6,117 bases of DNA from an uncultured bacterium (GTDB lineage Bacteria > Verrucomicrobiota > Lentisphaeria > Oligosphaerales > Oligosphaeraceae): positions 1 through 6,117 of the forward strand of contig CACZQQ010000116.1 in the NCBI GenBank assembly GCA_902783355.1, read 5' to 3'. Position 1 is the first letter of the stretch; the number at the start of each line of letters is the position of its first letter. Below are positions 1 to 5,659 of the stretch, piece after piece. Position numbers and translations under genes: made by a program. Under the pieces are notes generated by a model, which worked only from the letters and a program-made list of their open reading frames with translations, searched no databases and was not told where the DNA came from.

Positions 1-1
1 A

Positions 2-106
2 CACCCATATCTGGCGGAGTTCGCGGCGGACGAGATCCGGTTCTTCAACGTCCTGCCGCAGAAGTGCTACTCGCTGATTGACGACCTTGAAGTCACCGTG
101 TTCTGA
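2..106 (+). CDS. C-terminal end of an unidentified protein (partial)
   Basis: An open frame enters from the left edge and ends at TGA 104-106, giving the last 34 residues of a protein. The codons are GC-rich and the peptide ends in IDDLEVTVF. The peptide looks like the closing beta strands of a globular domain; similar acidic-then-beta endings occur in glycoside hydrolases and lectin-like domains. The fragment is too short to assign to a family and I do not recognise it. It has no start in the window. The next gene begins 199 bp later, so the two may be separately transcribed. The reading frame is well supported by its codon use and stop, but the function is unknown. Confidence 0.6.
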   Translation, partial: HPYLAEFAADEIRFFNVLPQKCYSLIDDLEVTVF

Positions 107-146
107 CGGGATGCCGCAGGCGAATGCCAGCGCGGCCGTCCTGAAT

Positions 147-165
147 GCGCGGCCCGCGGCCGTGC
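147..165 (+). other. GC-rich hairpin after the upstream gene
   Basis: An 8-bp stem (147-154 with 158-165, including one G-T pair) closes on the loop CGC, about 40 bp after the upstream stop codon. No T-tract follows, so it is not a standard intrinsic terminator. It could slow RNA polymerase, protect the 3' end, or be chance in GC-rich DNA. Confidence 0.3.
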
Positions 166-209
166 GCAACCGCCGCGTCGAACGCGGAAAGTTTTGCAAC
201 CGCCGCGTC
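166..209 (+). repeat. 14-bp direct repeat, 30-bp spacing
   Basis: The sequence GCAACCGCCGCGTC occurs at 166-179 and again, identically, at 196-209. The start-to-start distance is 30 bp, close to three helical turns. The repeat lies between the upstream stop and the cysteine-synthase-like gene. It could be a pair of sites for a regulatory protein or a small local duplication. No known operator matches it. Confidence 0.5.
173..195 (+). terminator. Possible weak terminator hairpin
   Basis: A perfect 6-bp stem, CCGCGT (173-178) with ACGCGG (182-187), closes on the loop CGA and is followed by AAAG and then TTTT at 192-195. The T-run is short and four bases away from the stem, so this would be a weak terminator at best for the upstream gene. 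It overlaps the first copy of the 14-bp repeat. Confidence 0.3.
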
Positions 210-243
210 TCATGTCTCACGGCGCCACACAGGGAAAGGGAAT

Positions 244-249
244 TATAGT
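244..249 (+). promoter_or_regulatory. Possible -10 element (TATAGT) for the operon
   Basis: TATAGT lies in the only AT-rich patch of this gap, 57 bp before the start codon at 306. The position about 17 bp upstream, GGCGCC at 221-226, is a poor -35 box, and no TG extension is present. The call rests on the hexamer and its location only. Confidence 0.25.
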
Positions 250-268
250 ATCCAACATTACGCATTCC

Positions 269-285
269 GGGCGGCTTTGCCGCCC
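269..285 (+). promoter_or_regulatory. Compact GC hairpin in the leader of the PLP-enzyme gene
   Basis: GGGCGGC (269-275) and GCCGCCC (279-285) form a perfect 7-bp stem around TTT. The stem ends 10 bases before the ribosome binding site GAAGGA (296-301). The tail TCTCATTCCC is not a T-tract, so it resembles a terminator stem without its tail. If transcription starts near 255, this would be a leader structure that could influence translation or attenuation. It might also be the remains of a terminator for the upstream gene. Confidence 0.4.
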
Positions 286-305
286 TCTCATTCCCGAAGG
301 ACACC

Positions 306-1253
306 ATGAAAAACGGCATACTGAACTCAATTCTGGAGGCGGTCGGCGGCACGCCGCTTGTCCGGCTCCACAGCATACCCGACGCCGCCTGCGCGGAGAT
401 TCTCGTCAAGGTCGAGGGGCTCAACGTGGGCGGCAGCATCAAGACGCGCACCGCGCTGAACATGCTGGAGCGCGCGAAGGAGTCAGGCCAGATCGGCGAC
501 GGCGCGGTCATCATCGAGCCGACCAGCGGCAACCAGGGCATCGGGTTGGCGTTGGTCTGCAGCCAGATGGGCTACCGCTGCATCATCGTCATGCCGGATT
601 CGGTCAGCGAGGAGCGCACCAAGCTGATGCGTCTCTACGGCGCCGAAATCCGCCTTGTCCATGACGAGGGCAACATCGGCGAATGCATGGAGCGCTGCCT
701 CAAATTGGCCTATGAACTGCGCGACACGATTCCAGGCGGCTATGTCCCGCAGCAGTTCGAGAACCCCAACAACCCGGCGGTCCATTTCGAACGGACGGGC
801 CGCGAGATTCTGGAGCAGCTGGGCGACCGCGGCGTGGACGCCTTCTGCGCGGGCTTCGGCACGGGCGGAACCATCTCCGGCATCGGCCGCGTCCTGCGCA
901 CGCGCTTCCCGCAGGTGCAGATCGTGGCGGCGGAGCCGGAGAACGCGGCCGTCCTGGCCGGCGGCGCCATCGGCTCCCATCTGCAGCAGGGCATCGGCGA
1001 CGGCTTCATCCCCGCCAATCTCGACCAGAGCCTGCTCAGCGGCACGCGCATCATCACGGACGACGAGGCGCTGGCCATGGCGCGTGCGCTGGCGCTCAAG
1101 GAGGGGCTTCCCGCAGGCATCTCCAGCGGCACCAACACCGCCTGCGCCCTGCGTCTCGCCCGCGAACTCGGCCCCGGCCACACCGTCCTGACCGTCCTGC
1201 CGGATTCGTACGACCGCTACTATTCGACGCCGCTCTTCCAATTTGACAAGTGA
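306..1253 (+). CDS. Cysteine-synthase-family PLP-dependent enzyme
   Basis: This 315-residue protein is a fold-type II PLP enzyme of the cysteine synthase (O-acetylserine sulfhydrylase) family, about the usual length. Visible motifs in order are GGTPLVRL (14-21); GGSIKTR with the probable PLP lysine K46; the substrate loop TSGNQG (73-78); QQFENPNNPA (149-158); the phosphate-binding GTGGT (185-189); GIGDGFIP (229-236); and PDSYDRY (299-305), whose Ser301 should bind the pyridine nitrogen. The family makes cysteine from an activated serine and sulfide in the cytoplasm. Two places differ from standard CysK: KTR instead of KDR after the lysine, and GNQG instead of GNTG in the substrate loop. The acceptor or donor may therefore differ (O-phosphoserine, homoserine or another nucleophile). 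The ATG at 306 follows GAAGGA at 296-301. It is the first gene of a tight operon, with the glycosidase 8 bp downstream. The family is certain; the exact reaction is not. Confidence 0.88.
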   Translation: MKNGILNSILEAVGGTPLVRLHSIPDAACAEILVKVEGLNVGGSIKTRTALNMLERAKESGQIGDGAVIIEPTSGNQGIGLALVCSQMGYRCIIVMPDSVSEERTKLMRLYGAEIRLVHDEGNIGECMERCLKLAYELRDTIPGGYVPQQFENPNNPAVHFERTGREILEQLGDRGVDAFCAGFGTGGTISGIGRVLRTRFPQVQIVAAEPENAAVLAGGAIGSHLQQGIGDGFIPANLDQSLLSGTRIITDDEALAMARALALKEGLPAGISSGTNTACALRLARELGPGHTVLTVLPDSYDRYYSTPLFQFDK

Positions 1254-1257
1254 GGTA
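1252..1257 (+). promoter_or_regulatory. Ribosome binding site overlapping the preceding stop codon
   Basis: GAGGTA begins inside the TGA stop (1251-1253) of the PLP-enzyme gene and lies four bases before the ATG at 1262. This fixes the start of the glycoside hydrolase gene and implies translational coupling. Confidence 0.7.
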
Positions 1258-1261
1258 AGCC

Positions 1262-3298
1262 ATGCGCTGGTTTGAGCAATGCTACTCCCGCCTGCTGGTG
1301 GACAACCACATCACGGACTTGGACCCCAGCCTGATGAGCCGCTTCGACCCGGAGACATACGCCCGCATGGCGGAACTCGGCGGCGCGGAATCCTCCATGG
1401 TCTACAGCTGCGACCACAACGGCAACTGCTACTTCCCGACGCGCATCGGCCACATGCACGCCGGCCTCAAGGGGCGCGACATCTTCGGCGAGACCGTGGC
1501 CGCCCTGAAGCGGCGCGGCATCACGCCCATCGCCTACTACACTGTCGTCTACCACAACCATTCCGTCGAGCGCTATCCCGACAGCGAGCAGGTGGACATT
1601 TGCGGGAAGCGCCGGCCCGGCCGCTACCGCGTCTCCTGCCTCAACTGCGAGGAGACGCTTGAATATTATCAGCGTGAACTGGAGCAAGTTGTGGAGTATC
1701 CCGTGGAAGGCATCTTCATCGACATGACCTTCTGGCTGCTCTTCTGCTGCTGCGACCGCTGCCGCGCCAAGTTCCGCGAACGCTACGGCCGCGAGATCCC
1801 CGAGACCATCGACTGGCGGGACGAAAACTGGCGCAACTATGTCAAGTTCAGGGAGGAGTGCGTGGCGGAATACGCCGCCAGGCTGACAGCCGCCGTCCGC
1901 GCCAAGCGGCCCGACATCAGCGTGGTGCACCAGTTCTCCGGCATGTTCTCCATGCTGATCCGCGGCCAGTCCGGCAGGATGGTGGCCTCCTGCGACTACG
2001 CCTCCGGCGACTTCTACGGCGACCGCGAACAGCAGCGCTTCGGCGTCAAGATGTTCGACGCCTATACTGCCGCCATGCCCTACGAATACATGACCAGCCG
2101 CTGTGTGGACCTCCACGACCACACCTCCACGAAGTGCGACGACGAACTGCTGAGCCACGCGCTGACCACGTTGGCCAACGGCGGCGCCTACTTCTTCATC
2201 GACGCCATCAATCCCGACGGCACCATGGAGGAGCGCTTCTACCGCCGCCTGGGCGCCATCAACCGCCGCCTCAAGCCCTTCCGCGACGCCGTGCGCGCCC
2301 ACCGCCCGCGACTCCTCGGCGAGGTCGGCATCTACTTCTCGCCCGCCGCCTTCGCGGACACCGCCCTCAACGGCGTCCCCCTCAGGAGCTACGGCGACGC
2401 CGAAATCATGTCGCCCGCCATCGGCGAATCGCTGCGCGAGGCGGTCGGCGCCGGCGAGCTGCTCACGCGCCTCCATGTTCCGTGGCGCGTCGTCTGCGAA
2501 AACACCGCCGACCTCTCGCCCTACAAGGTCGTCATCCTGGCCGGCGCCACCAACCTGACCGAAGAGGAGTGTGCGAAACTGCGGCAGTTCGTGGCCGACG
2601 GCGGCACGCTGCTGGCCACCAGCCGCGCCTCGCTTGTGGACAAGGACTTCGCGCTGGCGGACGTGCTGGGCGTCCACTACACGGGGGAGGACGCGCCCAC
2701 GGTGTGCTACGTCAATTTGGGCGAGGACGGCTATGTCTCCGCCAACCGCCGCGCCCCCTACGCGTCGCCTGAGGCGGACACCGCCGTGCACGCCACGCTG
2801 ACCATCCCGCTCTTCCCGCCCTTCGACCCCGACCGCTACGCCTCCATCCACTCCAATCCGCCCGGAAGGGACACGGCCCATCCGGCCTGGACGGAGCACG
2901 CCTACGGCAAGGGCAGGGCGGTCTGGCTGGCCGTCAACGCCTTCGGCATCCCGCAGGATTCGCAGCGCGAATTCTGCATTCGCCTGCTGCAGGCGTATCT
3001 CCCGCCGTCGCCCGTCCTCAACGGGCGCGAACTGCCTGCCGCGCTGGAGGTCACCTTCATGCGCGGCGCGGACGGCACCCTGCTCGTCGGCGCCGTCAAC
3101 TGCCAGAAGGAGTATCCGCTGATACCGCTGGCGGACGTGGAACTGCGCCTGCGCCTGCCCGGCGGCTTCAGGCCCGCCCGCGTCACGCGCGCCTCCGACG
3201 GCGCCGCCGTGGACGCCGCCAGCGGCCCCGACGGCACGCTTGTCCTGAAGGCCGACAGGCTCCTTTACGGTGAAATCTGGATTCTGGAGGAGAAGTAG
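1262..3298 (+). CDS. TIM-barrel glycoside hydrolase with trimerization-like domain (GHL6/GH151-like)
   Basis: This 678-residue protein has no signal peptide, so it is probably cytoplasmic. Residues 1 to about 345 look like a TIM barrel of the hypothetical glycosyl hydrolase 6 type. The strand end GIFIDMTFW places D154 as a candidate nucleophile. A cysteine-rich CCCDRC (162-167) and FRERYG follow. FGVKMFD and EYMTSRC (E275 a candidate acid/base) come next, then TLANGGAYFFIDAINPDGT (303-321). Residues from about 350 to 565 resemble the beta-galactosidase trimerization (class I glutamine-amidotransferase-like) domain, with VVILAGATNLTEEE (423-436) and FVADGGTLLATS. YGKGRAVWL (548-556) closes it, and a beta-rich C-terminal domain follows to residue 678. 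This order is as I recall it for GH151 alpha-L-fucosidases and related unclassified GH42-like enzymes, so an exo-glycosidase, perhaps for alpha-L-fucose, is plausible. The substrate is inferred. The gene sits between a PLP enzyme and an esterase in one operon. Confidence 0.72.
   Translation: MRWFEQCYSRLLVDNHITDLDPSLMSRFDPETYARMAELGGAESSMVYSCDHNGNCYFPTRIGHMHAGLKGRDIFGETVAALKRRGITPIAYYTVVYHNHSVERYPDSEQVDICGKRRPGRYRVSCLNCEETLEYYQRELEQVVEYPVEGIFIDMTFWLLFCCCDRCRAKFRERYGREIPETIDWRDENWRNYVKFREECVAEYAARLTAAVRAKRPDISVVHQFSGMFSMLIRGQSGRMVASCDYASGDFYGDREQQRFGVKMFDAYTAAMPYEYMTSRCVDLHDHTSTKCDDELLSHALTTLANGGAYFFIDAINPDGTMEERFYRRLGAINRRLKPFRDAVRAHRPRLLGEVGIYFSPAAFADTALNGVPLRSYGDAEIMSPAIGESLREAVGAGELLTRLHVPWRVVCENTADLSPYKVVILAGATNLTEEECAKLRQFVADGGTLLATSRASLVDKDFALADVLGVHYTGEDAPTVCYVNLGEDGYVSANRRAPYASPEADTAVHATLTIPLFPPFDPDRYASIHSNPPGRDTAHPAWTEHAYGKGRAVWLAVNAFGIPQDSQREFCIRLLQAYLPPSPVLNGRELPAALEVTFMRGADGTLLVGAVNCQKEYPLIPLADVELRLRLPGGFRPARVTRASDGAAVDAASGPDGTLVLKADRLLYGEIWILEEK
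3286..3292 (+). promoter_or_regulatory. Strong ribosome binding site inside the glycosidase gene end
   Basis: GGAGGAG lies in the last codons of the glycoside hydrolase gene, eight bases before the ATG at 3301. The stop TAG (3296-3298) falls between the two. The placement supports the esterase start and coupled translation. Confidence 0.75.
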
Positions 3299-3300
3299 CC

Positions 3301-4080
3301 ATGGCGTTTCTTGAGTGCCATTTCCATTCGGACGTGCTGGGGAAGGCCTGCGCGATGAACGTCGTCGTCCCGCAGGTCTCCGCCACCCAGATCGGCATGG
3401 GCAGCGCGGCCACCGCCGGCCGCAAGGACTATCCCGTCCTCTATCTGCTGCACGGCCTCAGCGACGACCAGAGCATCTGGATGCGGCGCACCTCCATCGA
3501 GCGCTATGCCGCCCAGTACCAGCTCGTTGTCGTCATGCCGGACGGCGGGCGCAGCTTCTACACGGACATGGAGGCGGGCGGCCGCTACTGGACCTTCCTC
3601 TCGGAGGAGCTGCCCGCCGTCGTCGCGCAGCTCTTCCCCGTGAGCACGCGGCGCGAGGACACCTTCGCCGCAGGCCTCTCGATGGGCGGCTACGGCGCCT
3701 TCAAGCTGGCGCTGCGTTGCCCCGACCGCTATGCGGGCGCGGTGGCGCTCTCGCCCGTGGCGGACATCCGCGAGTGGGTGGAATCCATCGGCGAGCCGCG
3801 CGAGAACGCGTGGACTTTCGGCTCGGCGGAGGAGCTTGTCCCGCGCGGCAACGACCTCTTCGCGTTGGCCGAGACGGCTCTCAAGGCTCCCAATCCGCCG
3901 CGCCTGCTGCAAGTCTGCGGCGTCGACGATTCCCTCTATCCGGGCAACCAGCGCCTGCGCCGCCATCTGGAGGGGCTTCGCTTCCCCAACTACCGCTACG
4001 CCGAAGGCCCCGGAGACCATACATGGGAATTTTGGGACCTCTGGATTCAGGAGGGCCTCAAATTCCTGCTGAAACCGTAG
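3301..4080 (+). CDS. CE1/EstA-like serine esterase (putative esterase family)
   Basis: This 259-residue alpha/beta hydrolase belongs to the putative esterase family that includes tributyrin esterase EstA, S-formylglutathione hydrolase and CE1 carbohydrate esterases. It opens with FHSDVLGKACAMNVVVPQ. YPVLYLLHGLSDD (44-56) follows, with the oxyanion-hole region at HGL; then RRTSIERYA, MPDGGRSFYTDM and YWTFLSEELP (96-105). The nucleophile elbow is GLSMGGYGA with S127. The other triad members are probably D210 in CGVDDSLYPGN (206-216) and H240 in GDHTWEFWD. The set is complete and the length is normal. No signal peptide is visible, so it should act in the cytoplasm. Two bases separate it from the glycosidase gene, and it most likely removes acetyl or other acyl groups from the same imported oligosaccharide. 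A formaldehyde-detoxification role is less likely because the motif pattern is closer to EstA and no alcohol dehydrogenase gene is nearby. The natural substrate is unknown. Confidence 0.88.
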   Translation: MAFLECHFHSDVLGKACAMNVVVPQVSATQIGMGSAATAGRKDYPVLYLLHGLSDDQSIWMRRTSIERYAAQYQLVVVMPDGGRSFYTDMEAGGRYWTFLSEELPAVVAQLFPVSTRREDTFAAGLSMGGYGAFKLALRCPDRYAGAVALSPVADIREWVESIGEPRENAWTFGSAEELVPRGNDLFALAETALKAPNPPRLLQVCGVDDSLYPGNQRLRRHLEGLRFPNYRYAEGPGDHTWEFWDLWIQEGLKFLLKP

Positions 4081-4093
4081 TCCTGTCCTGCTT

Positions 4094-4120
4094 TCCCACC
4101 TGTTCCACCTGTCCCATTTC
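4094..4120 (-). repeat. Nonamer repeat cluster A (minus-strand TGGGACNNN)
   Basis: Three consecutive 9-bp units lie just after the esterase stop. On the + strand they read TCCCACCTG, TTCCACCTG and TCCCATTTC; the minus strand shows the core TGGGAC or TGGAAC followed by three variable bases. Bases 4098-4119 are repeated identically, 22 of 22, at 4254-4275 in cluster C. The spacing is regular and there are no spacer sequences as in CRISPR. The function is unknown. Confidence 0.7.
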
Positions 4121-4130
4121 TTTCGCCTTC

Positions 4131-4144
4131 AGTGGCAGGCCACT
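4131..4144 (+). other. Small hairpin downstream of the esterase gene
   Basis: AGTGG (4131-4135) pairs with CCACT (4140-4144) around CAGG. The outer segments CTTC (4127-4130) and GAAG (4150-4153) can add a second stem across a bulge. No T-tract follows, so it is at most a weak 3'-end structure for the three-gene operon. Confidence 0.25.
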
Positions 4145-4191
4145 CCGTTGAAGAAACTTCTATGGCGGGGCTGGTTGCTAAAGGCAGGAGA

Positions 4192-4227
4192 TGGGACTTG
4201 TGGGACAAATGAGACCTATGAGACCAC
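4192..4227 (+). repeat. Nonamer repeat cluster B (plus-strand TGRGACNNN)
   Basis: Four exact 9-bp steps run head to tail: TGGGACTTG, TGGGACAAA, TGAGACCTA and TGAGACCAC. The core TGRGAC is kept while the last three bases vary freely. The orientation is opposite to clusters A and C, so B can pair with either of them in RNA or single-stranded DNA. It lies 62 bp before the alkaline phosphatase start codon. Confidence 0.8.
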
Positions 4228-4241
4228 AGTCGTGGTCTTTT
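4221..4241 (+). terminator. Hairpin plus short T-run between clusters B and C
   Basis: AGACCAC (4221-4227) pairs perfectly with GTGGTCT (4232-4238) around the loop AGTC, and T4238-T4241 form a TTTT run. This resembles a short intrinsic terminator for the esterase operon. A longer fold is possible because AGATGGGA (4189-4196) is complementary to TCCCATCT (4241-4248). It could instead be a leader structure of the phosphatase transcript. Confidence 0.4.
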
Positions 4242-4276
4242 CCCATCTGTCCAACCTGTTCCACCTGTCCCATTTA
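4241..4276 (-). repeat. Nonamer repeat cluster C (minus-strand TGGGACNNN)
   Basis: Four 9-bp units read on the + strand as TCCCATCTG, TCCAACCTG, TTCCACCTG and TCCCATTTA. This is the reverse orientation of cluster B. The last units match cluster A over 22 identical bases. The cluster ends next to the ribosome binding site of the alkaline phosphatase gene, so folding with B could affect access to that site. Confidence 0.75.
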
Positions 4277-4280
4277 GAGG
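4276..4280 (+). promoter_or_regulatory. Ribosome binding site deciding the phosphatase start
   Basis: AGAGG stands eight bases before the ATG at 4289. It supports this ATG over the in-frame TTG at 4148, which would add 47 residues of repeat-derived sequence in front of a clear signal peptide. Confidence 0.65.
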
Positions 4281-4288
4281 TTTCACCT

Positions 4289-5653
4289 ATGTCAAGAATC
4301 CGCATTGCCCTCCTGCTTTGCCTGGCCGCGCTGGTCGCGCAGGCCGCCGGTCCCAAATACATCTTCCTCTTCATCGGCGACGGCATGTCGACGCCGCAGC
4401 GCATGATTGCGGAGGAGTTCGCCCGCAAGACCGGCCACGGCGAACTGGTCATCAACCACATGCCCTACCATGCGACGACGCGGACCGCCTCCGCGAATTC
4501 GCTGGTGACCGATTCGGCGGCGGCGGCGACTGCCATCGCCTGCGGCGTCAAGACCTACAACGGCGCCATTGGCGTGGATGCCGAGGGCAACCGCGTGACC
4601 TCCGTCGCCGAAGTGGCGAAGGCGTGCGGCCGCAAGGTGGGCATCATCACCTCCGTCACCATCAACCACGCGACCCCCGCCGGCTTCTACGCCCACCGGG
4701 CGCAGCGCGGCCAGCTCTACGGCATCGGCCTGGATCTCGTCGCCTCCGATTTCGACTTCTTCGCGGGCGGCGGCCTGGCGGGCCACGACGACAAGAAGGA
4801 CGATCCGCAGTATCTGGGCCCCATTCCGGAGCTGGCCGCCAAGACCGGCTACACGGTCGTCACCGACAAAGAGGCTTTCGCCGCGCTGAAGCCTGTCGAG
4901 GGCGGCAAGTACTGGGGCCTCTTCGGCCGCAACGCCCTGGGCTACGTCATCAACGGCCCCAACGACTATCCGACGCTGCCGGAACTGCTGGCCAAGGGCA
5001 TCGAGCTGCTGCAGGACGCCCCCGAGGGCTTCTTCATCATGACCGAAGGCGGCGCCATCGACTGGGTCGGCCACTCCAACGACGCCGCACCCAATCTGCA
5101 GGAGCTCCTCAATCTCGACAAGACCGTCCAGGTGGCCCTTGATTTCGCGAAGGCGCATCCGAACGAGACGCTCATCGTCGTGACGGGCGACCACGAGACC
5201 GGCGGCATGTCCATGGGCTTCGCCGGAACAGGCTACGCCCTCTATGCGGAGCGCCTCGCCAACCAGAAGTGCGACGCCGGCGCCTTCCAGAGTCTGGTGG
5301 ACGCCGCCATGAAGGAGAAGCCCGAAATGACCTTCGAGGAGGTCATGCCGCTCCTGCGCGAGAAGTTCGGCTTCGTCTTTCCGGGGGACGAGGCGGCCGT
5401 CGCCGACCCCAAGCATCCCATGCTGCTCAAGGAGGCGCAAGTGGCCGAACTGAAGGAGGCCTTTGCGCAGAAGAAAATAGGTACGCGCGCGCGGAAAGTC
5501 ATGAACGACATCGCCGGCGTCGGCTGGACCAGCGGCAGCCATACCGCCCTCCCGGTCCTGACGACTGCCGTCGGCAAGGACGCCGAAATCTTCCACGGCC
5601 TCATCGAGAACACCGACATCTCCAAGAAGCTGAAGGCCCTCATGCAGCCGTAG
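4289..5653 (+). CDS. Exported alkaline phosphatase (PhoA-type superfamily)
   Basis: This 454-residue enzyme hydrolyses phosphate monoesters outside the cytoplasm. Residues 1-19 form a signal peptide with RIR, a hydrophobic core, and a probable cut after AQA (17-19). Active-site residues are all present: D31 in FIGDGM; nucleophile S76 in VTDSAAAAT; H127 and T129 in NHATP; R140, which aligns with the phosphate-binding arginine; E253, D258 and H262 in MTEGGAIDWVGH; D301 and H302 in TGDHETGG; and H418 in SGSHTALP. At the positions matching E. coli Asp153 and Lys328 it has His127 and Trp259, a pairing reported for Thermotoga alkaline phosphatase, where metal preference is altered. About 110 residues separate GDHETGG from SGSHT, a lid-like insert with charged helices. 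The start at 4289 is chosen for its ribosome binding site and signal peptide. A repeat-rich gap precedes the gene and a YibE-family gene follows after 6 bp. No PhoB box is recognisable. Confidence 0.93.
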   Translation: MSRIRIALLLCLAALVAQAAGPKYIFLFIGDGMSTPQRMIAEEFARKTGHGELVINHMPYHATTRTASANSLVTDSAAAATAIACGVKTYNGAIGVDAEGNRVTSVAEVAKACGRKVGIITSVTINHATPAGFYAHRAQRGQLYGIGLDLVASDFDFFAGGGLAGHDDKKDDPQYLGPIPELAAKTGYTVVTDKEAFAALKPVEGGKYWGLFGRNALGYVINGPNDYPTLPELLAKGIELLQDAPEGFFIMTEGGAIDWVGHSNDAAPNLQELLNLDKTVQVALDFAKAHPNETLIVVTGDHETGGMSMGFAGTGYALYAERLANQKCDAGAFQSLVDAAMKEKPEMTFEEVMPLLREKFGFVFPGDEAAVADPKHPMLLKEAQVAELKEAFAQKKIGTRARKVMNDIAGVGWTSGSHTALPVLTTAVGKDAEIFHGLIENTDISKKLKALMQP

Positions 5654-5659
5654 CACTCC

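Noticed and set aside
194..664. 156-codon + strand frame starting before the PLP-enzyme gene
   Set aside because: It overlaps the PLP gene in another frame, is Arg/His-rich, and lacks any domain or ribosome binding site.
483..1241. 252-codon open frame on the minus strand
   Set aside because: It is antisense to the well-supported PLP enzyme and lacks recognisable domains or a ribosome binding site.
1220..2899. 559-codon open frame on the minus strand
   Set aside because: It is antisense to the glycoside hydrolase and has a low-complexity Val/Ala/Gly/His-rich translation with no motifs. It is a product of GC-rich third positions on the real coding strand.
4148..4176. Sigma-70-like promoter beginning with TTGAAG
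   Set aside because: No acceptable -10 hexamer occurs at 16-18 bp spacing; the bases there read CTGGTT.
4094..4276. CRISPR array or tRNA/riboswitch in the repeat-rich gap
   Set aside because: The unit is 9 bp, there are no unique spacers, no cloverleaf is visible, and no conserved riboswitch core is recognisable.
4047..4286. 79-codon minus-strand frame with Gly-Thr-Gly and Ser-His-Leu repeats
   Set aside because: It is translated from the nonamer clusters and the antisense of the esterase end. Period-9 repeats stay open in either strand, and no ribosome binding site or homology is apparent.
4148..4288. TTG-initiated 47-residue N-terminal extension of the alkaline phosphatase
   Set aside because: It is open only because 9-bp repeats never break frame, and it gives tripeptide-like text (SHL, FHL). 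It would bury the signal peptide. The ATG at 4289 has its own ribosome binding site.
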